A DNA stretch of 64,000 nt from Phyllobacterium calauticae (GCF_019991125.1 NZ_JAGENB010000001.1:744001-808000), one strand, 5' to 3'. Positions 9,365-18,119 are shown, counted from the first letter of the stretch. Made by a program: numbers and translations. The notes: generated by a model not told the origin, from the sequence alone.

Positions 9365-10356
9365 GCCGGCACTCCCGTGCGGCTGGTGGAGCCGGAAGTC
9401 TGGCCGCTGTAATGCGGGAAAAGGTCGGCGGGCGAGAGCAGTATCGGTGTCAATCCTTGCAGGTGCAGTTGTTCGGCAAAATCGGCGATCATCCGTTCGT
9501 TGACGGCAAACCCGCTGTCGTTCCAGTGGGCAGGCAAATCCCGGGCGACGTGGCCAAGCTCATCAATGATCCATGGCGTGGTATCGGCATATTTGCGCCG
9601 CTTCTCCAGCCAAACCCGCTGGGATTCATCCAGCAGGTTGCTGAGCTCATCCGGCAGCCAGGGATGCTCGGCGACAAAGGATGTTTTCAGGCCCAGAAGA
9701 TGCATGCCGGGGATGTAGCCAACCTCGTGGAAATAGGCGAGTTCTTCTGCCCGGAAATCCGTCAGCACATGGCGGAATTTGGAAGCGGGGCCAAAAAAGC
9801 CTTCCGGCATGAACGGCGTGAATACGGCGTCAAGTTCGCCGGTTTCCAGCAACTGCATCATCGGCCGCTCGCCCGGCACCGCTTCGATGCGGCCGGGGCG
9901 GCCAAAACCGTCGAGCCTGTCGGTGATGGGATGGGCCTCGGTCAGGCGGCCGGCATACCAGAATGCGTCTTCGATACCGACGCCGGCATGGGAAAGCGCC
10001 GCGCGGGTCCAGGTATTGCCGGAATCGCGCCAGCCGGTCACGCCGATCTTCTTGCCCGCCAGATGTTCCAGCCGGGTAACCGGGCTGTTCCTGGCCGTGA
10101 TGATGCAGCGATGGCGAAAGCCGCGCATGACAAAGTTGGGAACGCCAAGGACATCGGTTTCGCCATTGGCACGCGCCGACGCATAGCGGCTGAAGGACAT
10201 TTCAGCCGCATCGTGATGCGGATCGGCGGCGACATTGCCGATCAGCGTGCCGACGCGATCAACTTTGACATCCAGTCTCTCGGAGGTAACGTCACCCAAC
10301 GCCAGCGGCGTATAATAATCCCAATCGCGAACAGCCAATCGAACAGTGATACGCAA
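9361..10356 (-). CDS. Pht5-like (4,5-dihydroxyphthalate decarboxylase/SBP-fold) protein
   Basis: 331 residues beginning LRITVRLAVRDWDYYTPLAL, with AEMSFSRYASARANGETDVL and FRHRCIITARNSPV, as in proteins annotated as 4,5-dihydroxyphthalate decarboxylase or NMT1/THI5-like binding proteins. The fold is that of a type 2 periplasmic binding protein, but no signal peptide is present. The TTG at 10356 is preferred because GAGG lies 7 bases upstream; a further TTG at 10374 is also in frame. First gene of the operon, divergent from the MocR regulator. Whether it is an enzyme or a cytoplasmic ligand sensor cannot be told from sequence. Confidence 0.72.
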   Translation of the reverse strand: MRITVRLAVRDWDYYTPLALGDVTSERLDVKVDRVGTLIGNVAADPHHDAAEMSFSRYASARANGETDVLGVPNFVMRGFRHRCIITARNSPVTRLEHLAGKKIGVTGWRDSGNTWTRAALSHAGVGIEDAFWYAGRLTEAHPITDRLDGFGRPGRIEAVPGERPMMQLLETGELDAVFTPFMPEGFFGPASKFRHVLTDFRAEELAYFHEVGYIPGMHLLGLKTSFVAEHPWLPDELSNLLDESQRVWLEKRRKYADTTPWIIDELGHVARDLPAHWNDSGFAVNERMIADFAEQLHLQGLTPILLSPADLFPHYSGQTSGSTSRTGVPA

Positions 10357-10397
10357 GACATTTCCTCGTTGCAATTTCGGTTTTCATGCGGGAAGCT

Positions 10398-10445
10398 AAA
10401 TGTTCATTATTGACTGATCAAATACTATTACGTTACTGAACATTT
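10398..10445. promoter_or_regulatory. Inverted repeat in the divergent MocR/operon promoter
   Basis: Perfect 9-base arms AAATGTTCA (10398-10406) and TGAACATTT (10437-10445) flank a 30-base AT-rich spacer in the 104-bp gap between the two divergent start codons. The position suits the operator of the MocR-type regulator at 10461. No footprint is known. Confidence 0.5.
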
Positions 10446-10460
10446 AAAAGAGGGACAGAT

Positions 10461-11801
10461 ATGAGCGAATTGGCCTCAGTTCAGTGGTTTGCAGAGAAAT
10501 TGCGAGACCGGACGATGCGCGGCATCGCCATCGAGACCAGCGCATTGATCCGCGCCGGCGCCATTCCCGTCGGCACCAAACTGCCTGCTATCCGTGATCT
10601 CGCCTATACGCTCGGCATAAGCCCGGCGACTGTTTCGGAAGCATGGAGCGAGCTGCGGCGGCAGAAGATCATCACTGGGCGCGGGCGCAACGGCACATGG
10701 GTCAGCGGCGACCGCATTGCGCCAAGACCCCTGCGGCTGGCGAGTTCGGGCGATTACGGCGATGGTGTGCTCAACCTTGCCATCGCATCGCCTGACGTGG
10801 ATGTGCTTCCGCCTCTTGAAGAAGCCTTGAAACATGGCGCTACGGCGGAAGCGCTGAACAGTTACCAGCGCGTCCCGATACTGCCTGAATTGCAGGCGGC
10901 AGTGGAACCGAACTGGCCCTGCAGGCCGGAGGCGTTTCTCGCGACCAATGGCGGCTATAACGCCGTCTATGCCCTTCTGCATGCGCTCGTCATGCCGGGA
11001 TCGTTCGTGGCGATCGAGGAGCCGACAGCCCTCAGGCTTCTCGACATCCTCGAGGATCTCGGCGCGCACATCCTGCCGGTGGCGTGCGATGAGAACGGCC
11101 CGCTGCCGGATGCTCTGATGGAGGCCCTCAAACGCAAGCCGGCTGCGTTCCTTTTTCAGCCACGCACCCACGCGGTGACCGGACGGGGTGTCAGCCGGGA
11201 ACGGCTTGCGGCGCTGGGCGATGTCCTTGCCGATAGCGACGCGCTCATCATCGAGGATGACGGTGTCGGCGATATCTCGTCCCTGCCACCGATCAGCCTC
11301 GGGGACCGGTTTCCGGACCGGGTCATTCACATCGTTTCCTATTCGAAATCCCTCGGCCCCGATCTGCGGCTGGCAGTCCTGTCGAGTTCGACGCGCATCG
11401 TCGAACAGATCCAGTCCTACCGCAGCTTCAGTGCAGGCTGGACCAGCCGGGTGCTGCAATCAGCCGTGGCTTTCCTGATCAAGGACGCGGCAACACTGCT
11501 GAGCTTGCAGAGGGCAAGAGGTATCTATCGGGAGAGGCGCGAGGGGTTGATGCTGGCACTGCGCGAGCGCGGTGTTCATCTTTCCGGCGGCGAAGGGTTC
11601 AGCCTCTGGGTTCCCGTGGCTTCGGAACAATTTGCCCTCGTGACCCTTGCAGCGCGTGGAATCGCGGTGGGCATCGGCCGCAAATATGTCGTGAACCCGT
11701 CGCCGCATATCCGCGTGGCCACCAGCATCTTGCGGGACAGGCAAGACGAAGTGGCCGATGCGATCGCCCTTGCGGTGAGGCACCCGGATCATCTTTACTG
11801 A
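10461..11801 (+). CDS. MocR-type regulator: GntR HTH fused to PLP aminotransferase-like domain
   Basis: 446 residues. Residues ~15-85 are a GntR winged helix (ALIRAGAIPVGTKLPAIRD; LGISPATVSEAWSELRRQKI). The remainder is a fold-type I aminotransferase-like domain with the PLP-binding region IEDDGVGDISSLPP and the Schiff-base lysine in HIVSYSKSLGPDLRLAVL. MocR proteins sense a PLP-linked or amino compound and control a neighbouring operon. It is divergent from the five-gene amidohydrolase/importer operon, which is its probable target. The start follows AAGAGGGACAGAT. Confidence 0.9.
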   Translation: MSELASVQWFAEKLRDRTMRGIAIETSALIRAGAIPVGTKLPAIRDLAYTLGISPATVSEAWSELRRQKIITGRGRNGTWVSGDRIAPRPLRLASSGDYGDGVLNLAIASPDVDVLPPLEEALKHGATAEALNSYQRVPILPELQAAVEPNWPCRPEAFLATNGGYNAVYALLHALVMPGSFVAIEEPTALRLLDILEDLGAHILPVACDENGPLPDALMEALKRKPAAFLFQPRTHAVTGRGVSRERLAALGDVLADSDALIIEDDGVGDISSLPPISLGDRFPDRVIHIVSYSKSLGPDLRLAVLSSSTRIVEQIQSYRSFSAGWTSRVLQSAVAFLIKDAATLLSLQRARGIYRERREGLMLALRERGVHLSGGEGFSLWVPVASEQFALVTLAARGIAVGIGRKYVVNPSPHIRVATSILRDRQDEVADAIALAVRHPDHLY

Positions 11802-11899
11802 GATCAATGCATCGCCCGCGCTCACACGCCTTTGATCAGGCGCAGGCAATCGCGCCAACCTTTCGCTTGATCACGGCACGCGGTCTGATAAAAAGAGTT

Positions 11900-11915
11900 A
11901 CGTTTACGGAAACGT
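11900..11915. promoter_or_regulatory. Palindrome upstream of nitronate monooxygenase gene
   Basis: ACGTTT (11900-11905) and AAACGT (11910-11915) form a perfect inverted repeat around ACGG, extended as TTACGTTTACGGAAACGTCAA-like sequence 27 bp before the ATG at 11943. It resembles the TACGTTTACG-type boxes described for MerR-family LiuR regulators of acyl-CoA/amino-acid catabolism. That likeness is from memory only. Confidence 0.4.
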
Positions 11916-11942
11916 CAAAATTTATTCCATGGGAGGAAACAC

Positions 11943-12905
11943 ATGGCATTGCCCGAAATCCTGACGAAAAAGCTGCGCATTCCCGTTGTCGGCGCGCCGC
12001 TGTTCATCATTTCGCATCCGGCCCTCGTGCTGGCGCAATGCAAGGCTGGCGTTGTCGGCTCCTTCCCCGCCCTGAACGCACGGCCCGAGGCCCAGCTCGA
12101 CGAATGGCTGGCCGAGATCACCGAAGGCCTGCGCGACCACGACGCCAAAAACCCGGACCGCCCGGCAGCACCGTTTGCGGTCAACCAGATCGTGCACCGC
12201 TCCAACAAGCGGCTCGAGCATGACCTTTCCATGTGCGTGAAATACAAGGTGCCGATCGTTATCTCCTCTCTCGGCGCCGTACCGGAAGTCAACGCTGCCA
12301 TCCACTCCTATGGCGGGATCGTGCTGCACGACATCATCAACAACCGCCACGCCAACTCAGCCATCCGCAAGGGTGCGGACGGGCTGATCGCGGTTGCCGC
12401 CGGTGCAGGCGGGCACGCCGGACCATTGTCGCCCTTCGCGCTCATCCAGGAAATCCGCGAATGGTTTGATGGGCCGCTGCTGCTGTCCGGCGCCATCGCC
12501 ACGGGCAAGGCCGTCCTGGCAGCACAGGCCATGGGTGCGGACCTTGCCTATATCGGCTCGCCTTTCATTGCGACCAAGGAAGCGCGGGCAGTCGATGCCT
12601 ACAAGCAGATGATCGTTGATTCCGTCTCATCCGACATTGTCTATTCCAACTATTTCACCGGCATTCACGGCAACTATCTCAAGCCGTCCATCACCAAATC
12701 CGGCATGGATCCCGATCACCTGCCGGAAGCCGACCCCTCAAAGATGGATTTCGAAGCGGCAACCACCGGTGCCAAGGCCTGGAAAGATATCTGGGGTTGC
12801 GGCCAGGGTATCGGCGCGATCAAGGAAGTAACCGGCGCCGCAGAATATGTTGAACGGCTGGAACGCGAATACCACGAGGCGAAGGCAAAACTCTGCGCCG
12901 CCTAA
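11943..12905 (+). CDS. Nitronate monooxygenase family FMN protein (2-nitropropane dioxygenase-like)
   Basis: 320 residues of the NMO/2-nitropropane dioxygenase TIM barrel: N-terminal IPVVGAPLFIISHPALVLAQ, the central glycine-rich FMN phosphate loop GAGGHAGPLSPFALI and the C-terminal GADLAYIGSPFIATKEA segment. The family oxidises nitronates to carbonyls plus nitrite using FMN and O2; several members have other activities. The ATG follows the strong GGGAGGAAACAC. It ends convergently with the GNAT gene, overlapping by 4 bases, and a palindrome lies in its promoter. Confidence 0.88.
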   Translation: MALPEILTKKLRIPVVGAPLFIISHPALVLAQCKAGVVGSFPALNARPEAQLDEWLAEITEGLRDHDAKNPDRPAAPFAVNQIVHRSNKRLEHDLSMCVKYKVPIVISSLGAVPEVNAAIHSYGGIVLHDIINNRHANSAIRKGADGLIAVAAGAGGHAGPLSPFALIQEIREWFDGPLLLSGAIATGKAVLAAQAMGADLAYIGSPFIATKEARAVDAYKQMIVDSVSSDIVYSNYFTGIHGNYLKPSITKSGMDPDHLPEADPSKMDFEAATTGAKAWKDIWGCGQGIGAIKEVTGAAEYVERLEREYHEAKAKLCAA

Positions 12906-13411
12906 CGCGGCGGAGCATTATCCAGAACGATCTGCATGAATGTCAGGTCGAGCCATTTGCCGAATTTGGTTCCGACTTCCGGCAGATGGCCCACCGCCTG
13001 AAAGCCCAGTTTTTCGTGCAGGCGGATGGACGCCGCGTTGCCGGACTCGATACCGGCAACCATGGCGTGCTTGCCAAGCTCGTGGGCTTTGCCGATCAGC
13101 GCCAGCATCAATGCCTTGCCGATCCCGCCGCCGCGCGCCGCCTTGTGCACATAGACGGAATGCTCGACCGTGTGACGATAGCCATCGAAAGCACGCCAGT
13201 CGCCGAACGAGGCATAGCCGGTGACACCACCATCATCATCGACGCTGACCAGCACCGGAAATCCATTTGACTGCCGCTCGCTGAGCCACGCCTTGCGGTT
13301 AGCCAGATCGACCTGCGTTTCGTTCCAGATCGCCGTGGTGTTCAGCACCGCGTCGTTGTAAATCTCGAGAATGGCTGGAAGATCCGCCTCACTGGCCGCA
13401 CGCACGATCAC
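12902..13411 (-). CDS. GNAT family N-acetyltransferase (phosphinothricin acetyltransferase-like)
   Basis: About 169 residues with the GNAT core: IVRAASEADLPAILEIYNDA, ETQVDLANRKAWL and the acetyl-CoA loop VHKAARGGGIGKALMLAL, followed by HAMVAGIESGNAASIRLHEK. This pattern is typical of the Pat/Bar/YncA branch acetylating small amines. I chose GTG at 13411 because AAAGGGATG gives a good ribosome site there; the ATG at 13420 would have its purine tract directly abutting it. Only ~38 bp separate it from the divergent XRE-cupin gene, which may regulate it. Confidence 0.8.
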   Translation of the reverse strand: MIVRAASEADLPAILEIYNDAVLNTTAIWNETQVDLANRKAWLSERQSNGFPVLVSVDDDGGVTGYASFGDWRAFDGYRHTVEHSVYVHKAARGGGIGKALMLALIGKAHELGKHAMVAGIESGNAASIRLHEKLGFQAVGHLPEVGTKFGKWLDLTFMQIVLDNAPPR

Positions 13412-13428
13412 GACTTGCATCCCTTTCA

Positions 13429-13470
13429 ATCGTCTACTATAGTTTCATTATGTCTCATAAAATAGACGAT
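13429..13470. promoter_or_regulatory. Inverted repeat spanning the start of the XRE-cupin gene
   Basis: Arms ATCGTCTA (13429-13436) and TAGACGAT (13463-13470) are perfect complements flanking TACTATAGT-like -10 sequence and the ATG at 13450. The location between divergent genes suggests an autoregulatory site of the XRE-cupin protein. Chance for an 8-base arm at this spacing is not negligible. Confidence 0.35.
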
Positions 13471-14019
13471 GTCGATGCAAAAATCGGTGCCCGCATCCGG
13501 ATAGAGCGGGAAATACGCGGCTGGTCGCTGACGGAACTCGCGGAAAAATCCGGCGTGTCACGCGCCATGATCAACAAGGTGGAGCGCGGCCAGAGCAGCC
13601 CGACGGCCATGCTGATGGCGCGATTCTCAGGCGCTTTCGGCCTCAGCATGTCGACGCTGATGGCGCGGGCGGAAATGCAGGAAGGACGGCTGCTGCGCCA
13701 CAAGGACCAGCCGCTGTGGACCGATCCCGAAACCGGCTACATCCGCCGCCATGTCTCGCCTGCCTCCGACCTGCCCATGGATGTGGTGCATGTCGACCTG
13801 CCGGCAAAGGCGCGGGTGGCACTCCCCGCGTCCGCCTATACCTTCCAGCGGCAATTGATCTGGATTTTAAGCGGCGTGCTGAGCTTTACCGAGGGTGAAA
13901 CGTTTCACCGGCTCGAAGAGGGCGATTGTCTCGAACTCGGCACCCCCAATGACTGCGTCTTCGCCAATGAGACGAACGAGCCCTGCCGCTATGCGGTGAT
14001 CGTGCTGCGACAGACGTGA
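13450..14019 (+). CDS. XRE family transcriptional regulator with C-terminal cupin domain
   Basis: 189 residues. An HTH_3 domain spans residues ~10-65 (RIRIEREIRGWSLTELAEKS; GVSRAMINKVERGQSSP) and a small beta-barrel cupin the last ~80 (LIWILSGVLSFTEGE; HRLEEGDCLELGTPNDCVF). Such XRE-cupin regulators bind a small ligand in the cupin and control one adjacent gene; here the divergent GNAT gene is the obvious candidate. The start has little leader, with a -10-like TACTATAGT less than 20 bases upstream, so the transcript may be nearly leaderless. Confidence 0.87.
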   Translation: MSHKIDDVDAKIGARIRIEREIRGWSLTELAEKSGVSRAMINKVERGQSSPTAMLMARFSGAFGLSMSTLMARAEMQEGRLLRHKDQPLWTDPETGYIRRHVSPASDLPMDVVHVDLPAKARVALPASAYTFQRQLIWILSGVLSFTEGETFHRLEEGDCLELGTPNDCVFANETNEPCRYAVIVLRQT

Positions 14020-14031
14020 GAAGCCGCAGGC

Positions 14032-14832
14032 CTAGCCCGCAATCTCCGCCACGGCACGCTTGGCCATGACCTTCACCAGATTGGCGCGGTAGTCGGCCGA
14101 GGCATGCATATCGGACATCAGGCCATCGGCGGAAACCACAACGCCGTCCAGCGCCGCAGCACTGAAACTCTTTGCCAGAGCCGCCTCCAGCGCTTGCGCC
14201 CGGAACACGCCATTATCGCCAGCCCCGGTCACCGCAACCCGCACCTCGCTGCCAGCCTTGGCAACGAACACGCCGGCCATGGCATAGAGCGACGCCGGAT
14301 TCGGGAACTTTTTGTAGGCCGCCCTGTCGGGCGCGGTGAATTCGACTGCCGTGACAATCTCGTCCGGCTCCAGCGCCGTTTCGAACAGCCCGGCAAAGAA
14401 ATCCGCAGCGGCAAGCGAGCGCGCGCTGGTGATGACGGTTGCATTGAGGGCGAGCAGCGCCGCGGGATAGTCGGCCGCCGGATCGTTGTTGGCGACCGAG
14501 CCGCCGATGGTGCCCATGTTGCGCACCTGTGGATCGCCGATATGTGCCGCGAGATGCGTGACCGCCGGGCAGAGCCGTGCCAGCTCGGCATGGGTCGCGA
14601 CGTCATAATGCGTGGTCGCCGCGCCGATACGCACGGTTTTGCCCGTGATGGTGATGCCTTTCAAGCCGGGAATATGGCGCAGGTCGATCAGATGGCTCGG
14701 TGACGCCAGCCGCTGCTTCATGGTCGGGATGAGGGTCATGCCGCCAGACAGAAATTTGCCGTCCTCGGCCGCGCCCATCTGCCTTGCGGCGTCCTCGACC
14801 GAAGTGGCCCGATGATACTGGGTTTCATACAT
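14032..14832 (-). CDS. Xanthine dehydrogenase/CO dehydrogenase family FAD subunit (CoxM-like)
   Basis: 266 residues beginning MYETQYHRATSVEDAAR, with FAD motifs KFLSGGMTLIPTMKQRL and THLAAHIGDPQVRNMGTIGG (the TIGG loop) and a C-terminal CO_deh_flav_C domain. It passes electrons from the [2Fe-2S] subunit to FAD and on to an acceptor. The start is the ATG at 14832, 11 bp after the large-subunit stop. With the two upstream genes it forms a heterotrimeric molybdenum hydroxylase. Confidence 0.92.
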   Translation of the reverse strand: MYETQYHRATSVEDAARQMGAAEDGKFLSGGMTLIPTMKQRLASPSHLIDLRHIPGLKGITITGKTVRIGAATTHYDVATHAELARLCPAVTHLAAHIGDPQVRNMGTIGGSVANNDPAADYPAALLALNATVITSARSLAAADFFAGLFETALEPDEIVTAVEFTAPDRAAYKKFPNPASLYAMAGVFVAKAGSEVRVAVTGAGDNGVFRAQALEAALAKSFSAAALDGVVVSADGLMSDMHASADYRANLVKVMAKRAVAEIAG

Positions 14833-14843
14833 GGCACATCTCC

Positions 14844-17189
14844 CTATTTCGCCGCCTGAATGGCAGCCCAGACCTTTTGCGGGGTCGCGGGCATGCTCAG
14901 GCTGTTGTTGCGGATGGCATCGGTGATGGCATTCATCACGGCAGGCGGCGAACCGATGGCGCCAGCCTCGCCGCAGCCCTTGATCCCCAGCGGATTGGAC
15001 GGGCACGGGGTTTCCGTCGTCATGATGTTGAACGACGGCAGGTCCTGCGCGCGGGGCATGGTGTAGTCCATGTAGCTCGCCGTCAGCAGCTGGCCGCTTT
15101 CATCGTAATGCGTGCCTTCCAGCAGCGCCTGGCCGATGCCCTGCGCCAGGCCGCCATGCACCTGCCCTTCGACGATCATCGGATTGATGATCTTGCCGAA
15201 ATCGTCGGCGGCAACGAACTGCACGATCTTGGTCGTGCCGGTTTCCGGATCGATCTCCACCTCGCAGATGTAGCAGCCGGCCGGGAAGGTAAAATTGCTC
15301 GGGTCGTAGAACGCCGTTTCCTTCAGCCCCGGCTCCATGCCGGAGGGCAGGTTGTGCGCGGTGTAGGAGGCGAGCGCCACCTGGAACCACGGCAGCGACT
15401 TGTCCGTCCCCGCCACCCGGACATTGCCGTCCTTGATCTCGATATCCGCCTCGTCTGCCTCGAGCAGGTGCGCGGCGATCTTCTTGGCCTTGGCCTCGAC
15501 CTTGTCCATGGCCTTGACGACCGCGGACATGCCAACCGCGCCGGAGCGCGAGCCATAGGTGCCCATGCCCATCTGCACCTTGTCCGTGTCGCCGTGGACG
15601 ATGGAAATGCTGTCGAGCGGTACGCCGAAACGCTCCGCCGCCAGCTGGGCGAACGTGGTTTCGTGCCCCTGCCCGTGCGAATGCGAGCCGGTGAGGATTT
15701 CGATGGTGCCGACGGCATTGACCCGCACCTCGGCGCTTTCCCACAGGCCGACACCGGCGCCCAGCGCCCCGACCGCCGCCGACGGTGCGATGCCGCAGGC
15801 CTCGATGTAGCAGCTCATGCCGATGCCGCGCAGCTTGCCGCGGCCGGCGGCCTCCGTGCGGCGCTTTTCGAAACCGGCATAGTCCGCCGCCTTCATACTG
15901 GCGTCGAGCGTCGCGTCGAAATCCCCGGCATCGTAGGCCATGATGACAGGCGTCTGGTGCGGGAAGGCGCGGATGAAATTGCGCCGCCGCAATTCCGCCG
16001 GCGATATTTTCAGCTCGCGCGCCGCCGTCTCCATGATGCGTTCCAGCACATAGGAAGCCTCCGGCCGCCCGGCGCCGCGATAGGCATCGACCGGCGCCGT
16101 GTTGGTGTAGACCGTCTTCACATTGGCGTGGATCGCCGGAATGTCATACTGGCCGGACAGAAGCGTCGCATAGAGATAGGTCGGCACGGAACTCGAAAAC
16201 AGCGACATGTAGGCGCCGAGATTGGCGATGGTTTCCACCTTCAAGCCGAGAATTTTGTGGTCCTTGTCAAAGGCGATCTGCGCATGGGTGGCGTGGTCGC
16301 GCCCATGCGCATCGCACAGGAAGCTTTCCGTGCGGTCCGCCACCCACTTGACCGGAACGCCCGTCTTCTTCGATGCCCACAGGCAGACGATCTCTTCCGG
16401 ATAGATGAAAATCTTCGAGCCGAAACCGCCGCCGACATCCGGCGCGATCACCCGCAGCTTGTTCTCCGGGGCGACATTATAGAACGCGCTCATCACCAGC
16501 CGCGCCACATGCGGGTTCTGCGAGGTGGTCCAGCAGGTGTAGTGATCCTCCGCCGCATCGTACTGGCCGAGCGCCGCGCGCGGCTCCATGGCATTGGGCA
16601 CGAGGCGGTTGTTGTCGATATCGAGCGTCGTTACATGCGCCGCGCGGGCAAAGGCGTCAGCCGTCGCCTTTTCATCGCCGATATCCCAGTCGAAAATCAG
16701 GTTGCCCGGCGCTTCCGGGTGCACTTGCGGCGCGCCCGGCTTCAGCGCCTCGACGGCACTGACCACGACGGGCAGCTCCTCATAGGCGATTTCCACCGCC
16801 TCGGCGGCATCGCGCGCCTCGCCCTTGGTATCGGCGACGACGATCGCCACGGCATCGCCGACATAGCGCACCGTATCGGTGGCGAGCGGCGACCAGGCGC
16901 CCATCTTCATCGGCGTGCCGTCCTTCGATTGGATCATCCAGCCGCAGATGAGATTGCCGATACCGTCGGCCTTCAATTCCTTGCCGGTGAGCACCCCGAT
17001 GACGCCGGGCATCTTGAGTGCCGCGCCCGTGCTGATCCCGGTGATTTTTGCGTGGGCGTGCGGGCTGCGCACGAAGACCGCGTGCTTCATCCCCGGCACC
17101 ACCATATCGTCGGTATAGCGACCCTTGCCGGTGAGGAACCGCTTGTCCTCCTTGCGCAGAACGCGTGATCCAATGCCTTCGACACCCAT
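14844..17189 (-). CDS. Molybdenum hydroxylase large subunit (CoxL form II-like)
   Basis: 781 residues binding molybdopterin cytosine dinucleotide in the xanthine oxidase family. Recognisable blocks include RVLRKEDKRFLTGKGRYTDD, GGGFGSKIFIYPEE, VDAYRGAGRPEASYVLER and the C-terminal IKGCGEAGAIGSPPAVMNAI with the family's catalytic Glu region. The AYRGAGR signature marks form II 'CO dehydrogenases', whose true substrates are mostly unknown, rather than form I (AYxCSFR). The ATG at 17189 follows GGGAGGTAGTGTC. No coxDEFG maturation genes are nearby, so sulfuration/insertion factors would be encoded elsewhere. Confidence 0.92.
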   Translation of the reverse strand: MGVEGIGSRVLRKEDKRFLTGKGRYTDDMVVPGMKHAVFVRSPHAHAKITGISTGAALKMPGVIGVLTGKELKADGIGNLICGWMIQSKDGTPMKMGAWSPLATDTVRYVGDAVAIVVADTKGEARDAAEAVEIAYEELPVVVSAVEALKPGAPQVHPEAPGNLIFDWDIGDEKATADAFARAAHVTTLDIDNNRLVPNAMEPRAALGQYDAAEDHYTCWTTSQNPHVARLVMSAFYNVAPENKLRVIAPDVGGGFGSKIFIYPEEIVCLWASKKTGVPVKWVADRTESFLCDAHGRDHATHAQIAFDKDHKILGLKVETIANLGAYMSLFSSSVPTYLYATLLSGQYDIPAIHANVKTVYTNTAPVDAYRGAGRPEASYVLERIMETAARELKISPAELRRRNFIRAFPHQTPVIMAYDAGDFDATLDASMKAADYAGFEKRRTEAAGRGKLRGIGMSCYIEACGIAPSAAVGALGAGVGLWESAEVRVNAVGTIEILTGSHSHGQGHETTFAQLAAERFGVPLDSISIVHGDTDKVQMGMGTYGSRSGAVGMSAVVKAMDKVEAKAKKIAAHLLEADEADIEIKDGNVRVAGTDKSLPWFQVALASYTAHNLPSGMEPGLKETAFYDPSNFTFPAGCYICEVEIDPETGTTKIVQFVAADDFGKIINPMIVEGQVHGGLAQGIGQALLEGTHYDESGQLLTASYMDYTMPRAQDLPSFNIMTTETPCPSNPLGIKGCGEAGAIGSPPAVMNAITDAIRNNSLSMPATPQKVWAAIQAAK

Positions 17190-17277
17190 GACACTACCTC
17201 CCTGTCGCAGGCGCCTCGCCAAAATGTCTCAATTGTCTGTTTGGCCGGAAGCGGACTGCACGACGTGAATTGATTTC

Positions 17278-17766
17278 TCAGGCGGCCTTGACGGCGCCCT
17301 TGCCCATTTTTTCCGATGCGTCGAGCACGGCCTGAACAATGTTGTGGTAGCCGGTACAGCGGCAGATATTGCCTTCCAGCTCCGCACGCACCGTGGCTTC
17401 GTCGAGCCCTTCCGGGTGGCGGCGGATCATATCCACCGACGACATGATCATCCCCGGCGTACAGAAACCGCATTGCAGGCCGTGATGTTCGCGGAAGGCC
17501 GTCTGCACCGGATGCAACTCGCCATTGAGGGCAATGCCCTCGATGGTTGTCACCTCGGCGCCGGACGCCTGCACCGCCAGCATGGTGCAGGATTTGACGG
17601 CCCGCCCGTCCACATGCACGACGCAGGCGCCGCATTGCGAGGTGTCACACCCCACATGGGTTCCCGTCAGTCCCAGATTTTCACGCAGGAAATGCACAAG
17701 CAGCGTGCGGTCTTCGGCTTCGCCCTTGACGGCGCGCCCATTGACCACCAGTTCGACTTTGGCCAT
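17278..17766 (-). CDS. Molybdenum hydroxylase [2Fe-2S] subunit (CoxS-like)
   Basis: 162 residues with two [2Fe-2S] domains: the plant-ferredoxin-type cluster [16 protein letters not shown] plus a Cys near residue 60, and the four-helix-bundle cluster [13 protein letters not shown] with [12 protein letters not shown]. This is the small subunit of a CoxSLM-type hydroxylase. The ATG at 17766 follows GGGAGGAACCG. It is the first gene, followed by the large subunit after an 88-bp gap and then the FAD subunit, giving S-L-M order; form I clusters usually run M-S-L. Confidence 0.93.
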   Translation of the reverse strand: MAKVELVVNGRAVKGEAEDRTLLVHFLRENLGLTGTHVGCDTSQCGACVVHVDGRAVKSCTMLAVQASGAEVTTIEGIALNGELHPVQTAFREHHGLQCGFCTPGMIMSSVDMIRRHPEGLDEATVRAELEGNICRCTGYHNIVQAVLDASEKMGKGAVKAA

Positions 17767-18043
17767 CGGTTCCTCCCAGAACGCCTTGGTCACCGCCCCT
17801 CCCTAGGCCGCATGACCACAACCGAAAGTTTAACCTGTCCTGCACGCTTGTCTATCGGCAAAATGGAAATATTCCAATCTGGCTGTACTGCGGGACAAGA
17901 GGTGGTGAGCACAGGGATTTTCGCGGTTTCAGCCAAAAGCCGGCATGACGAGGCTTGCAATCCGCATGCAATAACGCTATCAGGCGCGTCATCCCTCCGG
18001 CACATTCCGATGGCCGGTCCAGGGATCGGGAAGTCCCTTCCCT

Positions 18044-18119
18044 GCCGCTTTAGCTCAGTTGGTAGAGCACATCATTCGTAATGATGGGGTCCTCGGTTCG
18101 ATTCCGGGAAGCGGCACCA
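18044..18119 (+). tRNA. tRNA-Thr (anticodon CGT)
   Basis: A complete 76-base cloverleaf with encoded CCA. The acceptor stem is GCCGCTT/AAGCGGC, the D arm GCTC-AGTTGGTA-GAGC, the anticodon arm CATCA-TTCGTAA-TGATG and the T arm CTCGG-TTCGATT-CCGGG. The anticodon CGT reads ACG threonine codons. No repeated 3' end that would mark an integrated element was seen downstream within the window. Confidence 0.97.

Noticed and set aside
14784..17168. Very long open frame on the plus strand opposite the molybdenum hydroxylase large subunit
   Set aside because: It mirrors the codons of coxL, is rich in Arg/His/Gly without family motifs, and has no ribosome site; a normal by-product of high-GC codon use.
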